Source: a virus. Taken from it: 40,169 nt of DNA. Below, one piece after another: positions 21,881 to 28,459 of this stretch. Both the position numbers and the translations under genes were made by a program. The stretch is taken from positions 1 to 40,169 of the IMG/VR virus record IMGVR_UViG_3300027973_000097; one strand, given 5' to 3'. Below the pieces are notes generated by a model. It was given only the letters and a program-made list of their open reading frames with translations. It did no database searches and was not told the DNA's origin. How positions within the stretch are numbered: the stretch's first letter is position 1; each line of letters opens with the position of its first letter.

Positions 21881-22310
21881 ACATATACACCCACATGCAC
21901 GCATTTGGTTTATCACTGTACTAATTCTAATCGGAGTGTTGTTCGTGAACCCACGAGTGGAATATGTAATTCACCCACCTAAATCTCAGGTGCTTGCTTA
22001 CTACACAAACGATTACCAACACTTCGCCATTGGCGAACTCATCAAGCAGAACAAACTTGAGCAGTACCCATGCCTCTATGAACTATGGCAACGAGAGAGC
22101 AACTGGCGACCCGCTGCCGTTAACAAGAGAAGCAAAGCCTCAGGTATTGCACAACTCATGCCCAACACATGGCAAATACTTAAGGTTAAGCCAACGAAAG
22201 ATGGGTTTAAACAGGTAACAATCGGATTGAAATATATTGACCGACATTACGGGAAAGACGGCGGAATATGCAGAGCATACGCACATCACCTAGCAATGGG
22301 GTGGTACTAA
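21867..22310 (+). CDS. Membrane-anchored lytic transglycosylase-like protein
   Basis: Residues 13-27 form an N-terminal membrane anchor (WFITVLILIGVLFV). The lysozyme-like domain follows with CLYELWQRESNWRPAAVNKR at 69-88, where Glu77 is the expected catalytic acid, then SGIAQLMPNTW at 92-102, GLKYIDRHYG and the terminal MGWY. This is the small Slt/Rpf-type domain common in actinophages. Being in an early operon, separate from the late endolysin, it may open peptidoglycan during infection or remodel it rather than lyse the cell. GTTTAAAC sites fall within codons 3-5 and 113-116. Confidence 0.8.
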   Translation: MNLFKHIHPHARIWFITVLILIGVLFVNPRVEYVIHPPKSQVLAYYTNDYQHFAIGELIKQNKLEQYPCLYELWQRESNWRPAAVNKRSKASGIAQLMPNTWQILKVKPTKDGFKQVTIGLKYIDRHYGKDGGICRAYAHHLAMGWY

Positions 22311-22498
22311 TGGCACCTACAAACTACAACACATTGAAAGATGAGATTGTCTTTCACCTTATTCAAAGCGGATACACATTCTCATCAGAGAACGGCGACC
22401 CCGTGGTAATCAGACCAATGAAGGTAGCAGTGCTGCTAGATTCAGTGCTTGACTACATGATAGGGGCTGGCTATGCAACCACAACGAAACTCTCCTAG
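22310..22498 (+). CDS. Hypothetical protein (62 aa)
   Basis: The start at 22310 is set by a TAATG overlap with the transglycosylase stop. The product begins MAPTNYNTLKDEIVFHLIQS and includes VVIRPMKVAVLLDSVLDYMI, a mixed alpha/beta pattern without membrane segment. It overlaps the WhiB gene by 26 bases. I know no family for it. Confidence 0.6.
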   Translation: MAPTNYNTLKDEIVFHLIQSGYTFSSENGDPVVIRPMKVAVLLDSVLDYMIGAGYATTTKLS

Positions 22499-22883
22499 CG
22501 TAAAGTTTATCCACATGCTCAGCAATATACCGAGAGCATACAAGCCACAATTCCACAGAGTTATGAAGTCAAAGGTAATAAATGGCTTGACCTACTACCG
22601 TTTAAACTACAATGCTAAAGCCTTCGAAGGTGCAGCATGTGCTGGTGCCGATACGGAAATGTTCTACCCCGATAGCGTGCAATTCAGCAGAGAAGAAGCC
22701 CTGTTCTATGCCACATTATGTAGTGATTGCCCCGTCAAAGCAGCATGCTTGGAGTGGGCACTAGCCCACGAAAGGCAGGGTGTATGGGCAGGAACCTCAC
22801 CCGAAACACGAACTGCCCTACGCAAACGCCTTAAGATAGGACTCAAAGACCCAAACGATTACACCGACTCAGAGTTGCGGTAG
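22473..22883 (+). CDS. whiB-like: WhiB-like Fe-S transcription regulator
   Basis: This 136-residue protein has the four cluster-binding cysteines of the family at 56, 83, 86 and 92 (C-x26-C-x2-C-x5-C, segment CSDCPVKAAC). The G(V/I)W-G turn follows as GVWAGTSPE at 103-111, then a basic C-terminus RTALRKRLKIG. Wbl proteins are found essentially only in Actinobacteria and their phages, which is the main host clue here. They bind the primary sigma factor and alter transcription or redox response. The first 45 residues are an unusual extension. It is the last gene before a terminator and contains one GTTTAAAC. Confidence 0.92.
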   Translation: MQPQRNSPSVKFIHMLSNIPRAYKPQFHRVMKSKVINGLTYYRLNYNAKAFEGAACAGADTEMFYPDSVQFSREEALFYATLCSDCPVKAACLEWALAHERQGVWAGTSPETRTALRKRLKIGLKDPNDYTDSELR

Positions 22884-22903
22884 TTGTGATAGAGTAAGTG
22901 TTA

Positions 22904-22944
22904 GGCACTCAGCCCCACGAAGGGGAAGCGCGGGATTGAGTGCC
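22904..22944 (+). other. Nested hairpin after the whiB-like gene
   Basis: GGCACTCA (22904-22911) pairs perfectly with TGAGTGCC (22937-22944), and CCCC/GGGG (22913-22925) form an inner hairpin. It lies 20 bases past the WhiB stop and just before the bidirectional terminator. It may be a stabilising 3' structure or part of a small RNA. Confidence 0.45.
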
Positions 22945-22950
22945 CATAAA

Positions 22951-22993
22951 GAAGCCCCACCACAGGAACCAGTCCTCCTGTAAGTGGGGCTTC
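22951..22993. terminator. Bidirectional terminator between convergent early transcripts
   Basis: GAAGCCCCAC (22951-22960) pairs with GTGGGGCTTC (22984-22993), with an inner CAGGA/TCCTG. It separates the rightward whiB-like operon from the leftward replication operon and is followed at 22999 by a GTTTAAAC site. U-tracts are weak. Confidence 0.7.
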
Positions 22994-23005
22994 GCTATGT
23001 TTAAA

Positions 23006-23548
23006 CTATAATTCCTTAGACTTAGCAAGCATGAATACTTCATCTGCTAAATCAGATAGTGAACCAGCGTTAAGGATTACATCATCAAAGCGCCAGTTAT
23101 CCATCGCAGTTTCAGATGCATGTAAGTTAACTGGCTTATGATTCTCACGCTGCACACGCCACACTTGCCCGCCCTTATCAACGATAGCCTGTGCCTCATT
23201 AGGAAAACGAACATCGTTGAAAACGATTCGCTCATCATTGGTTATCTGTTTAAACGCAATGTCTACCCAAAAAGATTCACCAAACATTTTTCGCCCAACT
23301 TCGGTACCAAATACTTGTAGCAATCTGCGTGCATCGGTATCTTTCTTAGCCCACTCCCACCCATATACATCTACTGCTTCATCAAGGTACATCAAGCGAG
23401 ATGAGTATGCCACTATCGGATTCAATGCTAACAAAGCCTTACGCATAGGCTCAGCGAATGAACGGCGTTCGTATTCATAGTTAAGTAGCAATAGTTCAGC
23501 CACTGTATCTTTACCAGACTGTGCGTACCCACTCAAACCAATTAACAT
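23006..23548 (-). CDS. Deoxynucleoside monophosphate kinase
   Basis: The 180-residue protein opens MLIGLSGYAQSGKDT with the P-loop G-x4-GKD at 7-15. It continues with FAEPMRKALLALNP, GTEVGRKMFGESFWVDIAFK and the acceptor-side IVFNDVRFPNEAQAI, all typical of phage dNMP kinases related to T4 gene 1. It phosphorylates dNMPs to feed replication. It is the last gene of the leftward replication operon; its stop codon abuts the GTTTAAAC at 22999. Confidence 0.85.
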   Translation of the reverse strand: MLIGLSGYAQSGKDTVAELLLLNYEYERRSFAEPMRKALLALNPIVAYSSRLMYLDEAVDVYGWEWAKKDTDARRLLQVFGTEVGRKMFGESFWVDIAFKQITNDERIVFNDVRFPNEAQAIVDKGGQVWRVQRENHKPVNLHASETAMDNWRFDDVILNAGSLSDLADEVFMLAKSKEL

Positions 23549-23551
23549 TGA

Positions 23552-23674
23552 CTATAACCCCCACCAAATAGCGATTACAACTGGACCAAAGAACAACTCA
23601 ACACATCTCAAGCCATCATAGTAAGCAGCACCAACCATAAACATGCGCCAGTTAAACTCAAATACAAACTTCAT
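23552..23674 (-). CDS. Membrane micro-protein (40 aa)
   Basis: The start at 23674 overlaps the sigma-like gene by ATGA. The product, MKFVFEFNWRMFMVGAAYYD then a hydrophobic end VELFFGPVVIAIWWGL, is strongly hydrophobic and probably inserts in the membrane. It ends four bases before the kinase start. No family known. Confidence 0.55.
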   Translation of the reverse strand: MKFVFEFNWRMFMVGAAYYDGLRCVELFFGPVVIAIWWGL

Positions 23675-24345
23675 TCTTGCTCCTTTAATTCTGCCTGCGC
23701 TTGTGCGTTGGACTTGCGGTACCTTCTGTTGTTCCATATCGGTGCATCACCACCGAGTCTATCTTGTAACTTAGTAAGAGCGCGACTAACGCGCTTGCGT
23801 ATGGCCTCCTCAGAGGCGGTGTACTCAATTGCTAATGCATCGAAGTCAGTACCACCATCATCAAACCTGCGCTGGAGTAGCAACCTATCTGCATCGTTTA
23901 AACGCTTCAATGCCTGGGCCACATCAGATAATAAAGCAAGTCTATTGTTTCCTTCACTTGGCTTGGTACTTCTACTAATGAACTCACTATCGGCAGGTGT
24001 TGAGGACTGCACCCAATACTCATAGTGCCACACATCTTTGAGTAACTCTTGTAGTACCTCGTGTGTGTAGTAGAAAGAATCACTTGGACTTGACTTAGAT
24101 TTATACGCTCGTTCTTTTGCTGCAAACTTTTGACCCTCGTTGTTAAAGGTACGGCGCAGTTTAAACACGAGGCTGTCTTGCGCTTCCCATTCTTCTATCT
24201 TGTGCCAGTGTTCCAATGCCCACACATTCAGGTGTTGATACACATCATCAGAGGATACAATGTTGCGATGCACTCGCGCTGTGCGCTGGCTCGCCATCTT
24301 TGCTACCTTAAATATCTGGTCTAATAGTTCTTCTTTGTTACTCAT
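23671..24345 (-). CDS. Sigma-factor-like protein (region-4 helix-turn-helix)
   Basis: The C-terminal part, about residues 140-195 (AQALKRLNDADRLLLQRRFD and later YTASEEAIRKRVSRALTKLQ), has the sigma-70 region-4 pattern: an early acidic-helix turn, then recognition helix ending in a basic stretch. Residues 1-95 include DDVYQHLNVWALEHWHKI, which resembles region 2 of ECF factors. It could redirect host RNA polymerase to phage promoters or act as a sigma-fold replication-linked regulator. It overlaps both neighbours (ATGA at 23671; eight bases at 24338). GTTTAAAC sites encode Leu-Asn and Phe-Lys. Confidence 0.72.
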   Translation of the reverse strand: MSNKEELLDQIFKVAKMASQRTARVHRNIVSSDDVYQHLNVWALEHWHKIEEWEAQDSLVFKLRRTFNNEGQKFAAKERAYKSKSSPSDSFYYTHEVLQELLKDVWHYEYWVQSSTPADSEFISRSTKPSEGNNRLALLSDVAQALKRLNDADRLLLQRRFDDGGTDFDALAIEYTASEEAIRKRVSRALTKLQDRLGGDAPIWNNRRYRKSNAQAQAELKEQE

Positions 24346-24724
24346 TGATTAACTTCCTCGTTGCTGTTAGTAAATCTTCTACTGTAATGAGGAAGCCCTT
24401 GCTTAAGTTTGGTGGTATCTCACATGTTATTTCCCTGCCAAAGTTCTCAACTGCATACTTAAGTGTTGGTGTTGTCACCATCACGACACTCTTTTCTAAT
24501 ACGAACGCCCAGTAGTCTGCCTCTGTTACGTTTAAACCCGAAGGTTGCCATGACATAGACTTCCTAAAGAAACACTCAACCTCAATGTAAAGGTTGTTAG
24601 TTTTCCACCACTTCCTATCACGCTTGACTTCAATAGTCCTACCACCAGTGAGTAAGTCCTCAACAAGTTGCTCACCCTTGCGACCATATCCAAAGTCTAA
24701 ATCAAACGATGAGCGATTAACCAT
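24338..24724 (-). CDS. PD-(D/E)xK-like nuclease-fold protein (128 aa)
   Basis: The motif series is GRKGEQLVEDLL (about 14-25), then TIEVKRDRKWW (about 30-40, with Glu-x-Lys) and LYIEVECFF. This is the classic beta strand E-x-K arrangement of small restriction-like nucleases and resolvases. The start is placed at ATG 24724, sharing one base with the previous stop (TGATG). Substrate is unknown; DNA repair or host-DNA degradation are possible. Confidence 0.6.
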   Translation of the reverse strand: MVNRSSFDLDFGYGRKGEQLVEDLLTGGRTIEVKRDRKWWKTNNLYIEVECFFRKSMSWQPSGLNVTEADYWAFVLEKSVVMVTTPTLKYAVENFGREITCEIPPNLSKGFLITVEDLLTATRKLINE

Positions 24725-24810
24725 CACCTAGCACCCATCATTAAGCCCAACAGAAATGATGCTGTTAAACTAAGAAATATAACTACACTTAATACATCTT
24801 CTTTATTCAT
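24724..24810 (-). CDS. Membrane micro-protein (28 aa)
   Basis: The frame reads MNKEDVLSVVIFLSLTASFL followed by LGLMMGAR, one transmembrane helix. Both ends share a base with the neighbours (TAATG at 24810 and TGATG at 24724). Coupling on both sides makes it a probable gene despite its size. Confidence 0.55.
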   Translation of the reverse strand: MNKEDVLSVVIFLSLTASFLLGLMMGAR

Positions 24811-24992
24811 TATCCCAACCCCTTCTCTATGGCTTGGATAGTTGAGCAAAGGTATTGATTGCATACACCGCAATGGTTGAACTCATCAGGCTTATGCAAC
24901 TCCACTACTGCGCGAAGGGCTGCATTGTCCTGACTCCCTGCGTACCTACGATTAGTTGAACTTAATTTTTTCAGCAATTCATCGTGTGTCAT
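24810..24992 (-). CDS. Small putative zinc-binding protein, MTHDELL family (60 aa)
   Basis: It begins MTHDELLKKLSSTNRRYAGS, contains ALRAVVELHKPD and then Cys-x2-Cys, a further Cys and the end TIQAIEKGLG. It is a close paralog of the product at 25597-25827 (shared ALRAVVELHKPD, CxxC and TIQAIEK). The pattern is familiar from actinophage genomes, where function is unknown. ATGA overlap with the gene upstream. Confidence 0.7.
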   Translation of the reverse strand: MTHDELLKKLSSTNRRYAGSQDNAALRAVVELHKPDEFNHCGVCNQYLCSTIQAIEKGLG

Positions 24993-25225
24993 TCCCCCAC
25001 CTCAATCCCTAAGTCAATTGCTACTTCTTTGATGAAGGTGCAGGGGTAGCGAATAGACCCAACCATTGCGGTTGAGGCGTAATAAACGCCTTCACATACT
25101 GCACACTTCCCATCTACTTCCTTGTGCTTCTCCACCTGTCGGCGTAGGGCTAGCCAAATCGGTGAGCCTTCGTTGTAATGCACATACTCATCTAACTTCG
25201 CCAGTACCTTCTCGGTTAGGTTCAT
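24989..25225 (-). CDS. Small putative zinc-binding protein, divergent paralog (78 aa)
   Basis: The protein has WLALRRQVEKHKEVDGKCAV at the place of ALRAVVELHKPD in its neighbours, then CAVCEGVYY and a final Cys in IRYPCTFIKEVAIDLG. The order helix-CxxC-Cys-helix is the same, so I take it as a distant member of the same small family. It starts within a TAATG overlap and ends in ATGA with the next copy. Confidence 0.65.
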   Translation of the reverse strand: MNLTEKVLAKLDEYVHYNEGSPIWLALRRQVEKHKEVDGKCAVCEGVYYASTAMVGSIRYPCTFIKEVAIDLGIEVGE

Positions 25226-25380
25226 TAGAACTCCACCGATAACCAGATGAAGCCCAGACCGATGTTCAATGAGTACTTATCAAGCGTGAACTCAATACTG
25301 AATCGTTGGAAGTGCCAGCCATAGGAGACCCACTTGCCGAGTATCTTCTTCTCACTGCTTTTATAGTATGGTCGCATCAT
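25225..25380 (-). CDS. Hypothetical basic/aromatic protein (51 aa)
   Basis: I place the start at 25380, because GGGGAAGATA lies directly before the ATGATG; a longer frame has no such site. The product MMRPYYKSSEKKILGKWVSY then WHFQRFSIEFTLDKYSLNIG is beta-rich with many aromatics and ends in a hydrophobic stretch. TAATG overlap to the next gene. No family known. Confidence 0.5.
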   Translation of the reverse strand: MMRPYYKSSEKKILGKWVSYGWHFQRFSIEFTLDKYSLNIGLGFIWLSVEF

Positions 25381-25528
25381 TATCTTCCCCAAGCAACTCC
25401 CTAAGAGTCTTACTCTTTGGGTCATTGCGGTGCTTGAAAGACCATAGCCAACTCTGGCACTGGTACTGAAACTCCTTAATAAAGTGTGCTACTGTCATTC
25501 CTATTGCTATTTGTAACCATAGTTCCAT
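25361..25528 (-). CDS. Hypothetical protein (55 aa)
   Basis: MELWLQIAIGMTVAHFIKEF is a short amphipathic or membrane helix, followed by Trp/Lys-rich SWLWSFKHRNDPKSK and an acidic end. The ribosome site AAGGAGAACACA precedes ATG 25528. It overlaps the next gene by 20 bases. I know no family; the ribosome site and coupling support it. Confidence 0.5.
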   Translation of the reverse strand: MELWLQIAIGMTVAHFIKEFQYQCQSWLWSFKHRNDPKSKTLRELLGEDNDATIL

Positions 25529-25596
25529 TGTGTTCTCCTTAGTTGTAGTCTAAATATAGTGGTCGTGGTATTATGTTAAGTTGTACTCTTCTCTGT

Positions 25597-25827
25597 TCAT
25601 CCCAACACCTTCTCTATGGCTTGAATTGTGGGGCAGGGGTAAGACTCACCCATATCGTGTAACCCGTGACAATGGCTGCAATCATCTGAACTATCTGGCT
25701 TATGCAACTCCACTACTGCGCGGAGGGCAAATAAAGAACGAGCAGGAAACCATTCACCACAGGCATTAGCAAAATCACCTTGGTCAATGTCTTTATTTAT
25801 ATGTTCCAGCAATTCATCGTGTGTCAT
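25597..25827 (-). CDS. Small putative zinc-binding protein, MTHDELL family (76 aa)
   Basis: The product begins MTHDELLEHINKDIDQGDFA, has FALRAVVELHKPDSSDDCSH, then Cys-x2-His and SYPCPTIQAIEKVLG. The ALRAVVELHKP and PCPTIQAIE signatures match a small family repeated in actinophage genomes. It starts inside the stop of the 50-residue paralog (ATGA). A 68-base gap downstream, before 25528, could hold a promoter for the following small genes. Confidence 0.72.
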   Translation of the reverse strand: MTHDELLEHINKDIDQGDFANACGEWFPARSLFALRAVVELHKPDSSDDCSHCHGLHDMGESYPCPTIQAIEKVLG

Positions 25828-25976
25828 TTAAGTTCCTCCTCTATGGCTTTGATTCCCTCTAACACTTTGCCCCATACTGCGGAGCCATAGTTAGTATTGA
25901 AGTATTCAAACATCTCTAAGCCTGCTTGAGTTTTAATATCAGACTTATCTGTTTGATATGTTTCATCGTGTGTCAT
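25824..25976 (-). CDS. Small MTHDE protein (50 aa), truncated relative of the zinc-binding family
   Basis: MTHDETYQTDKSDIKTQAGL shares the MTHDE start, and VLEGIKAIEEELK recalls the IQAIEK end of the neighbours, but the central HKP/CxxC part is missing. Its ATG follows the primase stop inside a GTTTAAAC-ATG junction, where the octamer supplies the stop codon TAA. ATGA overlap downstream. Confidence 0.6.
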   Translation of the reverse strand: MTHDETYQTDKSDIKTQAGLEMFEYFNTNYGSAVWGKVLEGIKAIEEELK

Positions 25977-25978
25977 GT

Positions 25979-26596
25979 TTAAACACCTGCTCGCTTGCGT
26001 AAACCATCGGCACCTTCGTTGAGGTACACATCATTTACATCAGCACCCTCAGGCATGAACACGGGGAACACGTTATCTAGTTCACGACTAAGGTTCTTAG
26101 CCATCTCTCTACCTGCATTATCACCGTCGCATAGCAGCACAATCTTGCCCCAGTCTGCCAGTACACGAGAGTAAAAAGGTTTCCAGTTGTTAGCCCCTGG
26201 CAACCCGACTGCATTGAAGCCAGCCTGCGTTGCTACTACAGTGTCAAGTTCTCCCTCACATATTACGAGGACTTCTGACTCCTCGTATAACGCTTGTACG
26301 TTATAGATATGCGTGGTAGCCCCTGGCCTTGACAGATACTTTGGTCCATTGTCCATGACGATACTTCTAAAGCGAAGGTCAATGGGTCCAGCGGGTGTAA
26401 GATAAGGGATTGATAACTTCCCGATGTACGGTTCGTGTCCAATCTCAGGCTCCTTTACGAAGCCGAGGCGAAACGTACGAGCCGTCTCCGCTGTTATACC
26501 GCGACCCATTAGATACGGAAGTATCTCGTCTAGGTTTTGTTCGTAGTTCGTTGTTGCTTTCGCCAGTAATTCTCTCTGCGATTTGCTTAGCCTCAT
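25979..26596 (-). CDS. DNA primase catalytic (TOPRIM) subunit
   Basis: The 205-residue protein has the primase core linkers (GRGITAETARTFRLGFV, LSIPYLTPAGPIDLRFR, KYLSRPGATTHIYNV) and the TOPRIM motifs CEGELDTVVA (Glu114) and LLCDGDNAG (Asp157, Asp159). The zinc-binding part lies in the separate upstream gene, with which it overlaps by 152 bases in the +1 frame. A later start at Met30 (26509) would shorten that overlap. It makes RNA primers for phage replication. The stop codon is part of a GTTTAAAC site. Confidence 0.85.
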   Translation of the reverse strand: MRLSKSQRELLAKATTNYEQNLDEILPYLMGRGITAETARTFRLGFVKEPEIGHEPYIGKLSIPYLTPAGPIDLRFRSIVMDNGPKYLSRPGATTHIYNVQALYEESEVLVICEGELDTVVATQAGFNAVGLPGANNWKPFYSRVLADWGKIVLLCDGDNAGREMAKNLSRELDNVFPVFMPEGADVNDVYLNEGADGLRKRAGV

Positions 26597-26822
26597 TGAA
26601 TGGCACTCCCTCTTTCTTCATAATGATGGAGTACACATCGCCTGCCATGTCGCAGCCGAAGCATCTGAATCCACCGTTGTCTATGTTTAAACGGGCTGAC
26701 TTAACTCTATCACCATGGAAGGCACATCGCACTGTAATCCATCCACGTTTTTGTGCTGGCAATTCAAATCCATAGTGTTCTAATACTTTTCCTATGTCAT
26801 GTTTAGAGTTTGGCGAGAGCAT
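26445..26822 (-). CDS. DNA primase zinc-binding (CHC2) subunit
   Basis: With the ATG at 26822 the zinc ligands are Cys33, His36, Cys54 and Cys57 (VRCAFHGD and FRCFGCDMAGD), the C-H-C-C arrangement of CHC2 domains. Motifs such as SARLNIDNGG and MKKEGVPFNEAKQIAERI agree. The last about 35 residues (after GESNNELRT) are Ser/Arg-rich and are read in the zone that overlaps the TOPRIM gene. Two chains, or a frameshift fusion, could form the working primase. One GTTTAAAC encodes Leu-Asn. Confidence 0.82.
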   Translation of the reverse strand: MLSPNSKHDIGKVLEHYGFELPAQKRGWITVRCAFHGDRVKSARLNIDNGGFRCFGCDMAGDVYSIIMKKEGVPFNEAKQIAERITGESNNELRTKPRRDTSVSNGSRYNSGDGSYVSPRLRKGA

Positions 26823-27168
26823 CACTAAGCCTTTGCACTACATAAGCCTCACTAATCCCCTTGTTTGAAGCCTTAATAACTACCAATGGCGTAGGCGCTA
26901 CCTTTAAATGCTTAGCCTTGCGATAGTTCTCTGCCTCTACATCTGCCTCACGCAACCAACCCGATAGGTCAATCTTTCCATCACGGCGTGGTGCCTTGGC
27001 TTCGATTACATATATGTCATTGTCTGTTGGTAGTGCAACATCACCAATGTCGTTGCGCCCTGCTCGTGGTAGACGTTGAGCGTTTAAACCCTGTGTCATC
27101 AACCAATCTGCAAGTTCAATCTCAAAGGCTGCACCTCTGCGCTTGTTACTTTTCTGTGGTGTTGTCAT
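26803..27168 (-). CDS. Holliday-junction-resolvase-like nuclease (Hjc/PD-(D/E)xK)
   Basis: Starting at ATG 27168 (ribosome site GGAGG), the 121-residue product reads NKRRGAAFEIELADWLMTQG with Glu16, then AGRNDIGDVALP with Asp43, and YVIEAKAP with Glu56-Ala-Lys58. This set is the archaeal Hjc-type resolvase pattern. It would resolve recombination or replication junctions before packaging. It overlaps the glycosyltransferase end by 23 bases and the primase zinc subunit by 20. Confidence 0.78.
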   Translation of the reverse strand: MTTPQKSNKRRGAAFEIELADWLMTQGLNAQRLPRAGRNDIGDVALPTDNDIYVIEAKAPRRDGKIDLSGWLREADVEAENYRKAKHLKVAPTPLVVIKASNKGISEAYVVQRLSDALAKL

Positions 27169-27880
27169 TAGACTGTGCCTCCGCTGCTTTCGCTGCTTGC
27201 CAATACAATGCATAGAAGTTCTCATCGAAGGCAAATCGTTTCATGTGTTTTGCAATGGCACCTGTATGTGCATGCACATCAATACCTGCTGCTTTTAACT
27301 TACGGAAGAACACAATGTCCTCACCTACAAACTTTTCTCCTAAGTTCTCAACCTCAGCAAACATAGACTGGTCAGGGAACTTGGCTCGTAGTAGTGGAAC
27401 AACTGACTTATGCATGAGCGTAAGTCCTAGTCCAGCACAATCAACCTTAACCACTTGATTTTTAGGTAACGGATGCAAGTATTTAATCTGGTGCTCATGG
27501 CTACCTTCATCAAATAGAGCAGGCATAGGTTGCATCAATGATGATTCCATCTGTTTAGATATAAAGTACACACCACTAACTACTGGACGGGCTATCTTAT
27601 CTGCCGTATTCCATAGTAGTTCTAGTATGTCAAGGGTTAACACTATGTCGGAGTCAACCCATAACAACCAGTCTGTTTTAATACTGTCAGCCCACATGTC
27701 AAAGAGGGCTTGGCGCTGCCTGCCTATCTGATTACCTTGCACACGCACGGCATTATGAATACCAATTCCACGCGTTGGTGCTGTGATAGTTGTATAGAGT
27801 AAACCTTCGGTAAACTTACCATCAGTCAAACCATTATCACACCAACCAATAGATAGTGTTTCTTTACTTGAGTGTGCCAT
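27146..27880 (-). CDS. Glycosyltransferase, GT-A fold
   Basis: The ATG at 27880, directly after the octamer junction GTTTAAACATG, gives 244 residues. The DxD sugar-nucleotide site is WLLWVDSDIVLTLD. Other family parts are GIGIHNAVRVQGNQIGRQRQ at the N-terminal side and VKVDCAGLGLTLMHKSV, EKFVGEDIVFFRKLKAAGID. It could glycosylate phage DNA, virion protein or a host surface molecule; with no modified-base pathway visible, the target is open. It sits unexpectedly inside the replication operon. Confidence 0.82.
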   Translation of the reverse strand: MAHSSKETLSIGWCDNGLTDGKFTEGLLYTTITAPTRGIGIHNAVRVQGNQIGRQRQALFDMWADSIKTDWLLWVDSDIVLTLDILELLWNTADKIARPVVSGVYFISKQMESSLMQPMPALFDEGSHEHQIKYLHPLPKNQVVKVDCAGLGLTLMHKSVVPLLRAKFPDQSMFAEVENLGEKFVGEDIVFFRKLKAAGIDVHAHTGAIAKHMKRFAFDENFYALYWQAAKAAEAQSNDNTTEK

Positions 27881-27882
27881 GT

Positions 27883-28242
27883 TTAAACTTCTCCCTCTGA
27901 AATGTCTAGTACTTGCATTGCGTTCTCTGCCATCTCTTTCCAAGCCGTAGCCATCTCAAAGAGTTGGTCTGCTAAAGCGGTAGTACAATCATCAGCACGG
28001 CACTCTTGTAAGTGCTTACCTAATTGACCAACATAGTCTGCAAACTGTATTGACTCTAACCATATTGCCGAAGGGTTATAGATTTGTTTCGTTGCATCTT
28101 CGATGCGGTCCATAACCTCAGGCAATTCATGTCTAAGTAGTTCCTTCACTTCCGATGGAATGTTTGACTTCTCCACCATGGCTAGGATTTCCTCTGGTGT
28201 ATTCGGCAGTTCCCGTTTCAAGAAACTGTTTAAACTCGTCAT
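27883..28242 (-). CDS. Helical hypothetical protein (119 aa)
   Basis: I start at ATG 28242 (AGGAACTCACAG upstream), where the product is MTSLNSFLKRELPNTPEEIL; a start at 28179 is also possible. It is almost wholly helical and acidic, with a late segment CTTALADQLFEMATAWKEMA. It overlaps the 108-residue gene by 110 bases. Its stop TAA is inside GTTTAAAC (27881-27888), and the site at 28228 encodes Leu-Asn here and Phe-Lys in the overlapping frame. Confidence 0.6.
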   Translation of the reverse strand: MTSLNSFLKRELPNTPEEILAMVEKSNIPSEVKELLRHELPEVMDRIEDATKQIYNPSAIWLESIQFADYVGQLGKHLQECRADDCTTALADQLFEMATAWKEMAENAMQVLDISEGEV

Positions 28243-28459
28243 CTGTGAGTTCCTGGAATCTACCAGTCTCCTTTTTCTTCCAAACAATCGCTTTCCATCC
28301 AATCGTATAGGTCGCATTTGCTGGCACTAACATCAACTGTGCCTTCATATCAGTTAGCAACTGCTTGGTGGGTATTGTTAATTCATTTGTTACTTGTTTT
28401 AGTGGAACCTCACCACCGTTTTCGGCTACGGTTAGTTCCCATTCACTTGCGTTACTCAT
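28133..28459 (-). CDS. Hypothetical replication-module protein (108 aa)
   Basis: The sequence MSNASEWELTVAENGGEVPL, then PTKQLLTDMKAQLMLVPANA and TIGWKAIVWKKKETGRFQEL, reads as a compact alpha/beta protein with no catalytic motif. It is coupled to the ATPase upstream by ATGA (28456-28459). Location between helicase and glycosyltransferase suggests a replication accessory role. No family known. Confidence 0.58.
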   Translation of the reverse strand: MSNASEWELTVAENGGEVPLKQVTNELTIPTKQLLTDMKAQLMLVPANATYTIGWKAIVWKKKETGRFQELTDDEFKQFLETGTAEYTRGNPSHGGEVKHSIGSEGTT

